Numbered from the stretch's first letter, positions 32,920-48,156 are shown. The stretch is 64,000 nt of DNA from Rhizoclosmatium globosum (GCA_002104985.1 MCGO01000099.1:62001-126000); one strand, 5' to 3'. The notes: generated by a model from the letters alone, not told the origin. A program made the numbers and translations.

Positions 32920-33360
32920 TTGAAAGAATGTGTTTTTTGGAATGTTTTTTCCCACTTTGCACGATGCCTAGTTGTGACATGGAGGCTGAGATTTTTTTTT
33001 ATAATGAGGCTGGTACCCGCACAGCCACAAAAGTCCTCACTGTTGAGGCTGGCCAGAGAAATAACACTTTCCAAATGCGTCTTTCGAGATCTATCGAAAT
33101 GCGAAGGATTGGTTGACGAATATATCCAAGACATTGCAAGTTATGTGCTCGTGTGGACCAGCGTTTGTGTGTACAACCTTGATTTTAAATTTAAGAGATC
33201 GCATCTTTAAAGTCAATTCACTAAAGAATATTGACTAAGGAGGACTTTTATATACGTCGGAGATTACTTAAAATGTAAAAAGTAAAAACTTTCTTCAGCA
33301 AAGATACATTTATTCTGAGGTACCCAAACGTAAAAATGTTTTACATATACATGTATGAAA
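32920..33360. other. Intergenic, kexin 5' flank
   Basis: Lies between the kexin start and the Oac1 stop (both minus strand). Contains a run of nine T near 32991-32999. No gene supported. Confidence 0.5.
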
Positions 33361-34683
33361 TCAGTCCAAAAGTATCGAGGCAGCTTTCTTCACTTGTTCA
33401 CTGAGAGAAGAAATGACATTTCAAAAACCTAGGACCAACAATAGGAACGAAACTTACAGGAAAACAAAAGTCAAGATAGTATGAGGCCCAATTCTAAAGT
33501 AGTGGGCGGTGAATCCCTTGTATAAAGCAGAAACACCTTCCGTCCGTAAGGTTTTCGTGATACAGTCACCCACACTCGAATAAAGGGCACCCTTTCCGTC
33601 AGCCCCACGATGTTGGTTGTACATTCTTGTACTTACTACATCGAAGGGATTCATGGCGATACAGACAAACAAACTGGTGAAAGCACTGGCTGCAAAGTGA
33701 AGACCAATACCTCCTTCTTTCGGGAACCAACCGCTTTTCGCTAAAATTTGCTTGCTAGCGTCGTATGTGGACAGCTGAACCGCAGATCCAACACCTTAAT
33801 GGTTGTTGTTAGCGTCGAACTACAACAGTGATTCTGACTGCACGTACCAGTTCTCAACATGGAAGCATCGGCTCCTCTCCACAATCCAGCAATTCCTTCC
33901 GTTTTATAAATGTGCATCAACGACTTTCTGAGTCCTCCCAACACATAGGAATGTTGGGAACCAACAGCAAGTTGTGGAGAGTAACTCTGCATTCTGGGAA
34001 CACAGTGTTTAGTATACCATAGAGCGACTATTTAACAAATCTGACCTTGTCTTGACCAAGAACAATGGAGAAGCGATAGCAGCGCCAAGAATTCCGCAAC
34101 CAGCACCGCTAACAACCATACTAATACCCTTTCCAACACCAGTGGTTCCAACACCCTTCCCAGCGACAGCATCCACAGTACTCATAACTAAATCTCTCAC
34201 TGGATCATAGAATCCCAGTCTCGTTCCATTCATCAAGATTTGATACAAGTACGCAGGAGCAAGACCCTTTTGGATTCCACGGAGACCTTCATTTCGAGTG
34301 ATTTTGACGAATGCAGAGAAAGCACCGTTGTATTGTTTTGCGTGTGGGGTTGCGGAACGAGCTTCAAGTTCACCTTGGAGTTGGAGGCGGGTCTTGACAA
34401 CCTTTAAGGAACGGAAGGAGTCGGGTCAGATTCGGGTGTAGGAACGAATGATCGGGATAAGGGACTAACCTCCATAGGATTTGTGAGGGTCACGGCACCT
34501 TGTTGAGGTTGTTAGTAAGGTTCTTAGATAGGGTGATGATTGTGGGAGATAATTGGTAAGAGGAAGGAGTAAGGGTAGGTAGGTGCTGAACTCACAACAT
34601 GCTGCGATTGCACCAACAGTGAATCCTCGTAAGTGTGTAAGGAACTGTGATTGGACTGTGTTGGGATTGCTTGTTGACGTCAT
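33361..34683 (-). CDS. OAC1: Mitochondrial oxaloacetate/dicarboxylate carrier (Oac1 type)
   Basis: Mitochondrial carrier family protein of the inner membrane with three repeats. Repeat signatures: TNPMEVVKTRLQLQGE in repeat 1, ASPLFLVKTR in repeat 2, MNPFDVVSTRMYNQHRG in repeat 3. The contact sequences LMNGTRLGFYDP, MQSYSPQLAVG and GLWRGADASMLRTG closely follow the Oac1 subfamily, which imports oxaloacetate and sulfate-type anions. Five or more introns. The last exon (acceptor CTCTCAG) gives the end TFVFLEQVKKAASILLD, matching the usual carrier C-terminus, so the stop is at 33361 rather than the earlier unspliced one. Confidence 0.85.
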
Positions 34684-34842
34684 CTCTCTCCTTTGCGGGT
34701 AAAAAACAAGGGAAGAAGATCGAGACAGAAATACGATATTAAAGGGACTATATTAAATAAATGTGTATGCAGAGAGCGTAAGATTGGTTGCTATTCTTCT
34801 GAGATAAGCGGAGAATTCTTCCACTCAAAACACAACAGTCCA

Positions 34843-36455
<1,613 letters not shown>

Positions 36456-36574
36456 AGACATTCATCGTAACAAATAACAACCACTCTTAATAAAGAAAGA
36501 TTTTGGGAAACAGTATTTAGGAAACCAAGGGTGTTGAAGGAGGCAATTTTCGTTCCACCAACCAAACAGCCAAC

Positions 36575-38401
<1,827 letters not shown>

Positions 38402-38588
38402 AGTGCTAGAGGGTGTTGGGCTTTTTGGGAGGGCAATGGGTTTGGTTTTTTGGGTTCATAAGCCTGTTTAGGTGTTCGTTTTCTTCATGTCTTTCTCTAA
38501 CGATAAAAGTATATTTTTCGAATGAAACTTTTCAGACAAATGTGCTACTGAAGTAGAGAAAGAACGATAGAAAAAGTAGAAATGGCCC

Positions 38589-40651
38589 TTAGACCATGAA
38601 GACACTGAAAACAAAACCGATAATCGAGAACATGATTGTTTCAGATGCACCGCTAACTACAATGTTAGTTTGAGCTTTCGCTGTAGTCTTGACGATCGTC
38701 GTGGTTCTAGCTGGTGTGGCAGTTACAACTGCTGCTGCAGTTGTAGTTGCTGTGGTGGTACCAGTTGTCTTGGTAGAAGTCGTGGTAGAAGTTGAGGTTG
38801 TAACAGGTCCAGCAACAAGCTTGCCATTCTCATCCTTTGCAATAATACCAGTCTGGTCAGTAGTCTGGCTGAAAGAGTACACAACCTTCTTGTTCAACAA
38901 AATTGAACAATTGTCAGGAATCAAGTTAAGCTGCATATCAATACATTAGTCGCAATAATTACTAAACTTCAGAAAATGCAAAAAGACTCACAGCGGAGAC
39001 AGTCTTCCAAAGATCATCCTTCGACTTCAAATCCTTAGCAGGTCCACACAAGTCATTCACGCACGTAACAAACAACCCAACATCAGCCCCCAAATTAGCA
39101 CACATATTCGTCAAAACTTGAACAGTAACCACACTCTTCCACTCTGGCAACTTCGCGAAACACGTCTGCGCACAAACAGGAGAGTTCTGCACAACAGAAA
39201 CAACAAGATCCAACACCTTCTGTCCGCTCGACGTATCCTTCAAAGGAGGAATAATCGGCGCAGAACCGGTGATGATCGCGAAAGTCTGTGCAGGGCCTCT
39301 ACGACGGTTTGCGATTCTCGAGACGGAGTAAGTTACGGCTGCGAGAGGCGTGTGGTCTGTGTACACGGACACGACGAGGGTCTTCTCGTCGCTGCTTAGG
39401 TCAAAGGCGTACCAGATGGAGAAGATGTAGTTCCCAAGTGGGAATGTGAATTGTTGGCCGGTTCCGGTAGAGTCTGTGCTGAGTGCGAGGGTTGCGGAGG
39501 ATGCGTCGTTGTATGTCTCGTTTGCGAGGATTTTGTTGAATTTGTAGGAGGGGGAGGAGACGCCAACGAGGATTAGGTTTAAGCCTGGGGTTGAGCCTGG
39601 GGTTTGGGTTGGGAGGGGTGCAGCTGCGATTTTGACGGGGGTTCCTGGAGTGATTTCTTGGGCGACTTGGAGAAGGGATTGGGAGAGGGATGTTGTGTCA
39701 ATTGTTCCAAGGTTTGCGGAGAAGCTTGAGGAGACGGAGGAGGTTACTGTGTCGAGAACGGCTTGCTTTTGGGATGCAGGTGGGGCGACGGCATTTGTTG
39801 GAACAGTGGTTGGAACTGGGCCTTCGGCGATGCTGTTGATAGCGGGAGGTGCGGTCTTGACTGGGCATGGGTTCTTGTCACTTGGTGGCTTAGCAAGGTC
39901 ACATGTTGGAGTCGCCAATGTCGTTGCAGTTTGGGTGGCAATAACAGACGTCACGGCTGCAGTCGTGGTGGCTTGTTGAATAGTCTCTGGAGAAGTAGTA
40001 GTGTCAGCAGTTACAACGGCGTCAGAAGTCGTTGAGGTTGAAGTAGAAGTTGTTGTACTAGAAGTAGTGCTCGTAGAGGTGGTACTTGTCGAAGTCGTAG
40101 TTGAAGTTGAAGTGGTGGTAGTGGTGGTAGTGGTGGTGGTAGTTGGCTTGGCCAATACATTTCCTTTGGAATCAGTTAAGATGATTCCGTCCACATCCGT
40201 ATTTACTTTGGCCACGAAATCGTATGTTTGGCCGCTCACAATTACACCACATCCGATTGGGATGGTATTAATCTACGATGTTTGATGTTATTAAATAAAC
40301 AAACAGCAAAGATGATGACCTCACCAAGGATTCAAGTTTGCCCATAAGATAATTGATACGAGCTGTGCTCCCAACGGTTGCAACGTCGCAATGTGCATCA
40401 AAACAATAAACAACCTTGGCAAGGCCAGTTTCAGCATTGCGACAGAGAGACTGCAATGATTCCAAGGTGAAAGAAGAAGAACCAGCTACATCATAGAAGC
40501 ATTTTCTTGCACATTCACCTTGATCACCAAGAGAAGCGAGCTGTGAGTTAACTGTGGACACGGCCTTGTCTGCAGCGGATTGACCTGCAGCCGCGGCAAA
40601 GGGGGTCTGGGCCACAAAGAGACCGAGGATAACGGCAGGAGAAATGATCAT
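38589..40651 (-). CDS. Secreted GPI-tailed protein with duplicated six-cysteine module
   Basis: Three exons (introns near 38942-38992 and 40274-40325). Signal peptide (MIISPAVILGLFVAQTPFAAA), then module A: a cysteine domain (ECARKCF...SLC...VVYCFDAHCD) followed by NTIPIGC, VSGQTYDF and a Thr-rich stretch of Thr/Ser runs. The middle segment resembles the LRR protein (SIAEGPVPTTVPTN; RRRGPAQTFAIITGSAPIIP). Module B repeats the plan: PVCAQTCF...NMC...FVTCVNDLC, then LIPDNCSILLNKKVVYSF and a second Thr-rich run. The end VSGASETIMFSIIGFVFSVF is a GPI-type signal. The cysteine spacing is about C-x3-C-x18-C-x12-C-x4-C with a later sixth Cys, recalling but not matching CFEM. Probable wall mannoprotein. 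Confidence 0.7.
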
Positions 40652-40972
40652 GATTTTTGGTTTGAAAAAAAGACGGGATCAGACAGGCTGTTTGGGATTT
40701 TGGGATTTGCCTGGGATGAGCCTGGGATTGACCTGGTTTTGAGGTGCACCCTTTCCGATTGACAAATATTATCCACTGGCGAAATTAGGTATTTATCTGC
40801 ATCAGATGATTTTTGAATGCATTTCCTGTCAACAAGTCTTTGACATTGTCACCCACAAGCCCGTGGCGAAGGAGGGGCAGCAACATACCCCACCATACAT
40901 TGAGAATACAATAAATGAGCAATCAGAACACAAGCAAAACAACTCACTTATAATAATAGTAATAATTAAAAG
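40652..40972. promoter_or_regulatory. Divergent promoter region with TGGGAT repeats
   Basis: Separates the GPI-protein start (minus) from the PARP start (plus). Between about 40689 and 40740 TGGGAT occurs four times in the same direction, the last two after GCC, and CCTGG recurs. This spacing suggests a binding-site cluster or a small decayed repeat. Otherwise AT-rich with no gene. Confidence 0.35.
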
Positions 40973-43282
40973 ATGCCACCAAAGAGAAAAGCCGCGCCGA
41001 CCCGCGATGCGTCACCCACGCCAGCACCAGCACCCGCACCACCAACCACAACGCGCACAACTCGGCGCTCTGCCGCAGCCTCTGCCGCCCAAGCCCAAGC
41101 CCAAGCGCCAGTTCAAGCCCAAGCACTGGCCGCCACTGCCGCCGCCGTGTCGCCATCGCCGCCAAAGAAGAGCCGCCGAGCACCGCCAAAGTCGTCAAAG
41201 AAGAAGGACGAGCCAAAGGCCGATCAAGACGACAAAGAAGAAGACAAAGTAGATGACAAGAAAGAAGATAAAGAGGAAGAGGAAGAAGAGGAAGAGAAGG
41301 AGGAAGAGCAGCTTATTGTGAAGGCAATCAAGAAAGGAAAGGCCGTAAGTCCGCTTCTTCAATCACCCTCTTTCTTAACCACTCTCTAACACATCATTCA
41401 CCTAAAGCCTGTCGATTCAGGTGCGCCTAGCTCAATCACGTCTAGCTACCATGTCCTGGAAAAGGATGGCGTCGTCTATGGTGCGTTGACATCTCCAAAC
41501 ACGAAACTGGTCCACACACACCAAAACTAACACTCTAAACACAGACGCCCTCTTAAACCAAACGAACATCAACGCAAACAACAACAAGTTCTACGTCATC
41601 CAAGTCCTCAAACACGACTCGCAAAATACGTATATTGCTTGGAATCGGTGGGGTCGTGTCGGTGCTGGTGGTCAGACGGCTTCTCCTGCTTTTAATAACG
41701 CGGATGATGCTATTCATGCTTTCGAGAAGAAGTTTTTGGATAAGGTGTGTTATTGATTGTTGTTGGTGTTTCGTGAGGGCATAGTAGTCTGCGCAGGATG
41801 AAATCTGGCAGATTCAGATAATGGTCAATTGTGTGCGAGCGCAGTGAACTGTACTTCGTGAATCAATGGCACGCATCTGTCACAACTTACACTCACCTTA
41901 CGTAATCCAATAGACTAAAAACTATTGGGACAACCGCTCAAACTTTGTCAAACATTCTGGAAAATACCATCTCCTTGAACGTGATTGGGGAGACGATGAT
42001 ACTGAGGAAGCCCTTGCTGGTGTGGAATCTAGCAAAGAAGAACCTATTAAATACCCAGATTCTAAGTTGGACCCAGCTGTTCAGGTTTGTTCTCATAAAA
42101 ATTGCTGAAATATGGGGCTCAAAAATATGAATAATAGGATCTCGTCAAACTCATTTTCAATCTGGAAGTCATGGAACGTGAAATGACTGAAATTGGATAT
42201 GATGCCAAGAAGATGCCACTAGGAAAGCTGACCAAAAAGACGATTCAAGAAGTGAGTATTTATTGCACTCTCATTTACAGCACCATTTATCTTTATCATC
42301 TCAAAGGGATACCTGGAGCTCAAGAAAATCTCTGAAGAACTCTCAAAACCCCGACCCAACTCAACAATCCTCGCCGAGCTCTCCTCCGCCTTCTACTCCA
42401 TCATCCCGCACAACTTTGGAATGCGAACCCCAGAATCCATCAACACCGCCCCAAAACTAAACGCCAAACTCCGCATGGTCGAAGCCCTCGGCGACATTCA
42501 AATCACAACCACACTCCTCAGCTCCAAAATCGATCGCACCGTGAATCCCGTCGACGGCAAATTCTCGAGCCTCAACATCGGCATGACCCGCATCGATAAA
42601 TCCAGTGACGTCTTTGAACTCGTTGAACGGTACACAAAGAACACGCACGGGCACACGCACAGTTCGTATAAACTTGCTGTTGAAGAGGTGTTTGAGTTGG
42701 AGAAGAGTGATCAGTTTGATGAGTTTGGGAAGTCGTTGCATAACCATAAGTTGTTGTGGCATGGGAGTCGGTTATCTAACTTTGTGGGGATTTTGTCGCA
42801 GGGGTTGCGTATTGCGCCGCCGGAAGCCCCTGTTACTGGGTATATGTTTGGGAAGGGGGTTTATTTCGCGGATATGGTTTCTAAGTCTGCAAACTATTGT
42901 TTCACGAGTCCGAGTAATAACACGGGGCTGTTGTTGTTGTGTGAAGTTGCGTTGGGTGATGAAAATGAGCTGGTAAGTTAACTCCTTGTCGTTTACGATC
43001 AGTTTCACTGACTTGAATTTCGTGCTGTAGTACCAATCCAGTTACCACGCTGATGAGGAAATGAGAATGAACAAGAAGCATTCGACGTGGGGTAAAGGAC
43101 GCACGAAGCCAGACCCATCTGGATCCGTCACGCTCCCCAACGGCGTTGTTGTGCCATGTGGAAAGGGTGTCCGTGAATCAAATCCAAACTGCGCGTTGGA
43201 GTACAATGAGTTTATTTGCTATGACTTGAAGCAAGTGCGGTTGAAGTATTTGGTCAAGATGCGGTTTGATTACGGACGTTGA
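40973..43282 (+). CDS. Poly(ADP-ribose) polymerase, PARP2-like (WGR + catalytic)
   Basis: Seven or so exons. Basic/acidic N-terminus (Ala-, Lys- and Glu-rich) suited to DNA binding and nuclear import, a WGR domain (AWNRWGRVGAGGQT, ERDWGDDD), the helical regulatory domain (LVKLIFNLEVMEREMTE, KMPLGKLTKKTIQEGYLE) and the ART catalytic fold. Catalytic H-Y-E triad: LLWHGSRLSNFVGIL, GKGVYFADMVSKSANYC and LEYNEFICYD. No zinc fingers or BRCT domain, so the layout is that of PARP2/3 rather than PARP1. It adds ADP-ribose to targets at DNA breaks using NAD. It is followed 81 bp downstream by a small basic protein gene. Confidence 0.88.
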
Positions 43283-43363
43283 TTTATTGTTTATGTTGGG
43301 TTTCGATTTCAAGTAAAGTGGGGGTGTTTATTACTTTTGTTATAGAAAAAGATTGTCCGAAAG

Positions 43364-44200
43364 ATGAACTGGACAGGTGGCAACGGAAGAACAGGGATTG
43401 GACGTGGAACAATGGCAACGTATGGCCGAGCACGTGTTGTGTCCAAGGTGAAGACATCATCAAAGGCGAAAGGAGTTAGCGTTGTACCACCGCCACCAAC
43501 TCGAAGGTCGCCACTGTTTACGCGTCTTGCACGAGGCGGCGCAACGGCGTCCAGCGACTTAACGCTTCTTTCATCGTCCGTCGACACTGTTCCAAAGTTG
43601 GCTTCAAAGCGGCGAAGACGAAGTGGTAGAACCGTTGTTGTGGAGTCTCCCAAAAGAATCCAGGCGCACAGTGACACAGACCCACTTCCATCACAACCAA
43701 TCAAGAAACTATCGCTTCCAGCGAATCGTAGTCCTCGTCCGATTCTGGAACCAGTCGCATCTTCTCCATTAGCTGTCTCCCTCGACACTGCTCTCCTATC
43801 CCCATTGACGATTCATGAACCATCTCCAAGCATTTATCAATCGCAGAAAAAGGCATCAAAGTCGCGCTTGAAGAATCTGCAATCGGCGTCCAAGAATTCT
43901 TCTTTCCATCCACACCACCACTCTCCCACCTCAAAATCCCCAATCAACAAACGAAACAAGAAATCTCCAAGTAAATCTGTTCGTGCGGAAACCGACTGGA
44001 TGGCGATGTTGTGGCCACAGGATGCACGGAACAAGCCGTTGTTTGGTTGTGAAGACGTGTTGGAAGAAGAGTCGGAGGACGGACAAGCTAAACCGGTTGC
44101 GAGTCGTGTTGACGAGGTTGATACTATTTTGTTGTTGGAGGCGCGTGTGAAGGAGCTTGAGAGTCGGATTGTCAAGCTGGAAAGTGTGTTGGATTTTTAA
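43364..44200 (+). CDS. Basic, disordered nuclear-type protein with C-terminal coiled coil
   Basis: Single-exon frame of 278 codons. Rich in Ser, Pro, Lys and Arg, with KRRRRSGR and RNKKSPSKS clusters that look like nuclear localisation signals, several SP sites, and a C-terminal heptad segment (ILLLEARVKELESRIVKLES). An in-frame ATG 16 codons in gives MATYGRARVV. No known domain is recognised. Gene or not, the frame is the longest in this stretch and has codon use like its neighbours. Same strand as PARP. Confidence 0.55.
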   Translation: MNWTGGNGRTGIGRGTMATYGRARVVSKVKTSSKAKGVSVVPPPPTRRSPLFTRLARGGATASSDLTLLSSSVDTVPKLASKRRRRSGRTVVVESPKRIQAHSDTDPLPSQPIKKLSLPANRSPRPILEPVASSPLAVSLDTALLSPLTIHEPSPSIYQSQKKASKSRLKNLQSASKNSSFHPHHHSPTSKSPINKRNKKSPSKSVRAETDWMAMLWPQDARNKPLFGCEDVLEEESEDGQAKPVASRVDEVDTILLLEARVKELESRIVKLESVLDF

Positions 44201-44242
44201 CAAGCCATTTGAACTTGTCTGTACTAGTTCTTTATTGATTGG

Positions 44243-46671
44243 ATGATAAGATCCGACTCGGATGATTGTTCTTGTCCAAATTCTTTTCTGAGAATGAAAG
44301 GCGCAAGTCGGTTGAGCACATCGAGTGACAACGAACGCGCGCCACTTCTTCGCGACTCAACAACGTCGAATTCAGTCGAACTCGAACCCGAATTTGAACG
44401 AGAACATGCGCAAAGTCCCACTGTTCCTCTTTCTTTCGGACCAGTTGGACCAGGTCAGCCATCATCAGTGGTGACTCAGACGCAGACGCAGATCCGAGAC
44501 TGGTCGTCGCCGGTGCCGCGTCGCTCTTCGGATGTCCTTGCGATTATTGCCTCAGGTGACTAACAAACTAGTTTTACTTCGATTGCGAGGCCTTTCGTGT
44601 TAATGCTCGCTCGCTTTCGTGGCAGCCGAGTCGTTCCAGCGCGACCTGAACTTTGTATCGCATCCACAGTCACAGTCACACGGACTGGGACATCCTCTTG
44701 CCCAGAAGCACGACCAGATCCACACTAGGAAACACTCGCCTCCGCCTCGATTGGCCTCATCTGCTGTAAGCTTACCTGGTGTGCTATCGGAAAGCTTGCT
44801 AACAGTGGCGATGCTAGTCTTCGGCAAATACCCCTACTTTGCCCCAGCAACACCACCTAAACACACATCCCTATGCCCAATCCAATGATTCTTTTCTCGA
44901 TACAAAGTCCTCATCTTCCTCAAATCTTTCTATGTCGTTGCCGCATCTGTCTCCACAACCAATCCAGATGCTCAACTTTTCAAGACTGGCAGCGGAAGAG
45001 GGTGCTGATGTCGCTGCCTTTGGATCTCCTTCGCCAATTACTGGACCCGGAGCTAGTTTGGCTGCAGTTGGGTCGGCTAATTCGCAGCAGCGACTCTCTC
45101 AACATCAACACTCTCCGGTCCCTAGAATGCACAACCGCGACCAACGTCAGCCACAACACTTTCAAAATCACGACGAAATTATTGCCGATGACGTTACTGA
45201 AGGTTCCCTCCTCATTCTCTTTTCCCTCATCAACTCCTTCTAAAATAGCTATACAGAAGGTGACCGCGACTCAAACTACCCATTCCGAATCTCCCACCAA
45301 CTCGACTACGACGCAATCGCCGACTATCTCACATCCGCAACCCACGACAGCACAGAATTCTACACCTCCTACCACACCCACACAACCCAACACCTCCAAA
45401 AACAACGCCGCGAAACCCGCCACCAACACCCAGACTGGTACTACCACCAACAACACCAACGCTTCACATTCCACAGCGACGCAACAGAAACAATCCGAAG
45501 CCCCTACTTTGAAACCCTCCCCTTCACCACAACATTCGACCGCCCCGTCAACGAAATCCTCCGCGCAGGGCCGTTCTGGCTCGACGTGTGTAACCCGACT
45601 CCAGAAGAAATGAGCACGCTTGCCCGCGTTTTCAGGATCCATCCGTTGACGACGGAGGATATCCAGACGGAAGAGACGAGGGAAAAGTGTGAGACTTTCC
45701 CAGGGTATTATTTCATTACTATACGGAGTTTCGACGCGGACGCGTATAGTATGACGTATATGCAGCCTATTAATGTGTATATTGTTGTGTTTCGGGAGTG
45801 TGTTTTGAGTGTGAGTGTTTTTTTGGGTTTTGCGTGGTGTTTGTGTTTGCTTATGATTTATTTACACACGATGTATGCTAGTTCCATTCACAACCGATTA
45901 TTCATTTGAATAATGTGTTGCGTCGGATTGAACAGTTGAAGGTGTATGGAATGAGTATTAGTCCGGATTGGTTGAATTATGCGCTGATTGATGATATCAC
46001 CGACGGATTCATGCCTTCACTGCGACACATTGAGTTGGAGGTGGATGCAATTGATGAGTTGGTCTTGATTCTCAAGGATCGTGAACAAGTTGAGTGTTTC
46101 CCCTTTGAATCCATTCACGCAAGTTCTTACAGTTCTTCATAGAGTGATATGTTGCGACGTATTGGACATGCGCGAAAGAAGGTTATGATGCTGCTTCGAC
46201 TCTTGATTACCAAGACGGATGTCATCAAAGCTGTTATTAAGCGGTGTGCACAGCGGTTGGCTCCAGACAGTGAGACGACGTTGTATCTTGGCGATATTCA
46301 AGGTAAGACTTTGAATCTTGTAAGCATCCGCACCTAACGAGTCAACCCCCCCTAACACAGATCACATATTAACAATGGTTCAAACGTTAAACCACTGTGA
46401 AAAGACACTTACACGATCTCATTCAAACTACCTTGCCCAAATAAGCATCGAACTCACGCAAGCTTCCAACCGAACAAACGACGTTGTAATGAAAATGACG
46501 GCGTTAGCGTCGATCCTAGTTCCCCTGAATATCATTACGGGTCTGTTTGGAATGAATGTGAAGGTTCCTGGAGAGGAAGGGGAGACTTTAGTTTGGTTCT
46601 TTTGTATCATGGGGTTCATGGCGTTTCTCGCGTTTGTTTCGTATATTTGGTTGAGGAAGAATCTACATTAA
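44243..46671 (+). CDS. CorA-family Mg2+ transporter (Alr/Mnr2 type)
   Basis: Six or more exons. A long disordered cytosolic N-terminus (Ser-, Gln- and His-rich), then the CorA domain: RAGPFWLDVCNPTPEE, RVFRIHPLTTEDIQTEE, ALIDDITDGFMPSLRHIELE. Two C-terminal helices flank the Mg-selective GMN motif (ASILVPLNIITGLFGMN, then WFFCIMGFMAFLAFVSYIW). The long N-terminus and YALIDDITD block resemble Mnr2 (vacuolar Mg export) more than the plasma-membrane Alr1, but location is inferred. Exon joins at 44561, 44769 and 45201 keep frame. Start taken at the first ATG after the PARP-side gene; a second ATG lies 17 codons downstream. Confidence 0.85.
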
Positions 46672-46761
46672 AAGCAAAGTATTTTCGGTTTGTTTGTGTT
46701 GTTTTGAAGGAGGGTTTATTGCAAGTGAAAAAGGAATGAAATGCAAGGCATAGTGTGTTGA

Positions 46762-47514
46762 TTAAAGGAGAGCGGAAATCAAAGCTGCAAATGTTAAAGA
46801 TGTCATTTCTTTAGTCGCTCCGCTGACATTGATCTTGGTTAACGTCGTGGCAGCTGTGCTAGCAGCCGTTGCAGAATATCCTGGAGCCGTCACGGTAGGA
46901 ACAACTGGTGCAATAACAGTCGAAGTAGCACTGTCAGAAAGAAGCTTACAAGTACCAGGAGCTCCAGCAATCGGTGGACCGTTCACTGGTTGCGTGAATT
47001 CAACACAAACAAGCCCCGGCTTGCAAACAGCACTGTTTGGAAATACTTGCTTGTACTGTCCACCCACATCACTCTGCTTTAACGCGCAGATTCCTTGTGC
47101 TCCATCAACGCCAGATGCAGTGATACAATCCAAATTCGATTCACAGACTGCTTTGGCAGATCCACCACAAACCCCTCCAACTGGAGATGGCTTGATAGTT
47201 GGAACTTGACATGTTCCAGGAGTACCAGGACGAGGGATTCCATCTGCTGGCAACACAGGATCAACGCAGACTAACCCGGCCTTGCAAACAGCGCTGTTTG
47301 GAAAGTCCTGCTTGCATTCTCCGCCGACATCGTTTTCCTTGAGCTTGCAGATTCCTTGGTTTCCAGTAGTGGGAACACAGTTCAAATTGGATTCGCAGAC
47401 TGAGTCTTGACCAGTTACGTTGCAGATTCCGCCAACTGGGACTGGCTTTAGATCCGCTGCAGACACAGTGAGGGCGGTAGAGAGCACGTAAGCAGCGATG
47501 ATAGTTATTTGCAT
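46762..47514 (-). CDS. Secreted cysteine-rich protein with two repeats and GPI-type tail
   Basis: Single-exon, 250 residues. Signal peptide (MQITIIAAYVLSTALTVSAA); two tandem cysteine-rich repeats of about 85 residues (PVGGICNVTG...VCESNLNC and PVGGVCGGSA...VCESNLDC, each with NSAVCKxGLVC and APGTC/TPGTC near the end); a Thr/Val/Ala spacer; and a GPI-attachment-like tail (SGATKEMTSLTFAALISALL). The first repeat has eight cysteines, the second seven: GGECKQ became GGQYKQ. Likely a wall or surface protein; family not recognised. Confidence 0.7.
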   Translation of the reverse strand: MQITIIAAYVLSTALTVSAADLKPVPVGGICNVTGQDSVCESNLNCVPTTGNQGICKLKENDVGGECKQDFPNSAVCKAGLVCVDPVLPADGIPRPGTPGTCQVPTIKPSPVGGVCGGSAKAVCESNLDCITASGVDGAQGICALKQSDVGGQYKQVFPNSAVCKPGLVCVEFTQPVNGPPIAGAPGTCKLLSDSATSTVIAPVVPTVTAPGYSATAASTAATTLTKINVSGATKEMTSLTFAALISALL

Positions 47515-47987
47515 TTTTGCCAGGTTTTGTTATTTTAGGTTGATGTTTAGTGAAGGGAAACTGTGAGGATGGGTTCAAGGTTTATATAGACCCGCCAAAG
47601 TAGCCGCGCGAGTTCAATAGCTGACCGCCGGCGAAGGACTTTCATCTCCAGTGGAGTCAACGTGACTGCCGCATTTGGCTGGGCACAGCCTCAGGAACTT
47701 CATCTCCACGCAAAATTTCTGCATGCTCAGCATGCTGTGGCTCGTATTATGGAGGAAGATTTTATTACTATTGAGGATTATTTGATCTTATCTTCTTCCA
47801 TCTTCTCATTTTGTAAAATGATTTATTTCTCTGAAGTCAAGGGAATTGCATTTTCATCATTTAATCAAGTAGGGAAGAGGGGAAGAGGCCAGGAAACCGC
47901 TCGAAAGCAGTATTCCCGATAGAAAAATTATAGTCCCACGAACCCCCGAGGGAGTTGTGCACAGACGGGCCCAGCAACGTTTGTGCA
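47515..47987. other. Intergenic
   Basis: One frame at 47662-47922 begins at a GTG and shows no domain; I do not count it as a gene. Confidence 0.45.
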
Positions 47988-48049
47988 ATGGCCAAACCCA
48001 TCCATGGAGAACCGGCCTTCTTGATCACCGGCACCTCCGACTCAGGTAA
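47988..48049 (+). pseudogene. Orphan first-exon-like sequence
   Basis: ATG followed by MAKPIHGEPAFLITGTSDSG and a strong donor CAG|GTAAGTATG. FLITGTSDS resembles the start of a WD40 blade. No matching downstream exon is found before the 3' end of the opposite-strand seven-TM gene at 48157. It may be the truncated 5' end of a lost gene. Confidence 0.3.
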
Positions 48050-48156
48050 GTATGATTTCCAAACGAGAGAAAGAAGCGGTTTTTATTCTTGTTTGGAGGT
48101 GCGCAGTCCGCAGTCGACGTTGCACATTCGTCTTTTGTCTTTTGTTCATAGAATAC

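Noticed and set aside
40078..40150. Hexanucleotide microsatellite
   Set aside because: Codes for the Thr-rich run of the GPI-tailed protein; explained as coding sequence.
38589..40651. Assignment of the cysteine modules to CFEM
   Set aside because: Cysteine number and spacing differ from the eight-Cys CFEM pattern; left as an unnamed module.
47662..47922. 86-residue plus-strand frame
   Set aside because: Starts at GTG, no signal, domain or splice support.
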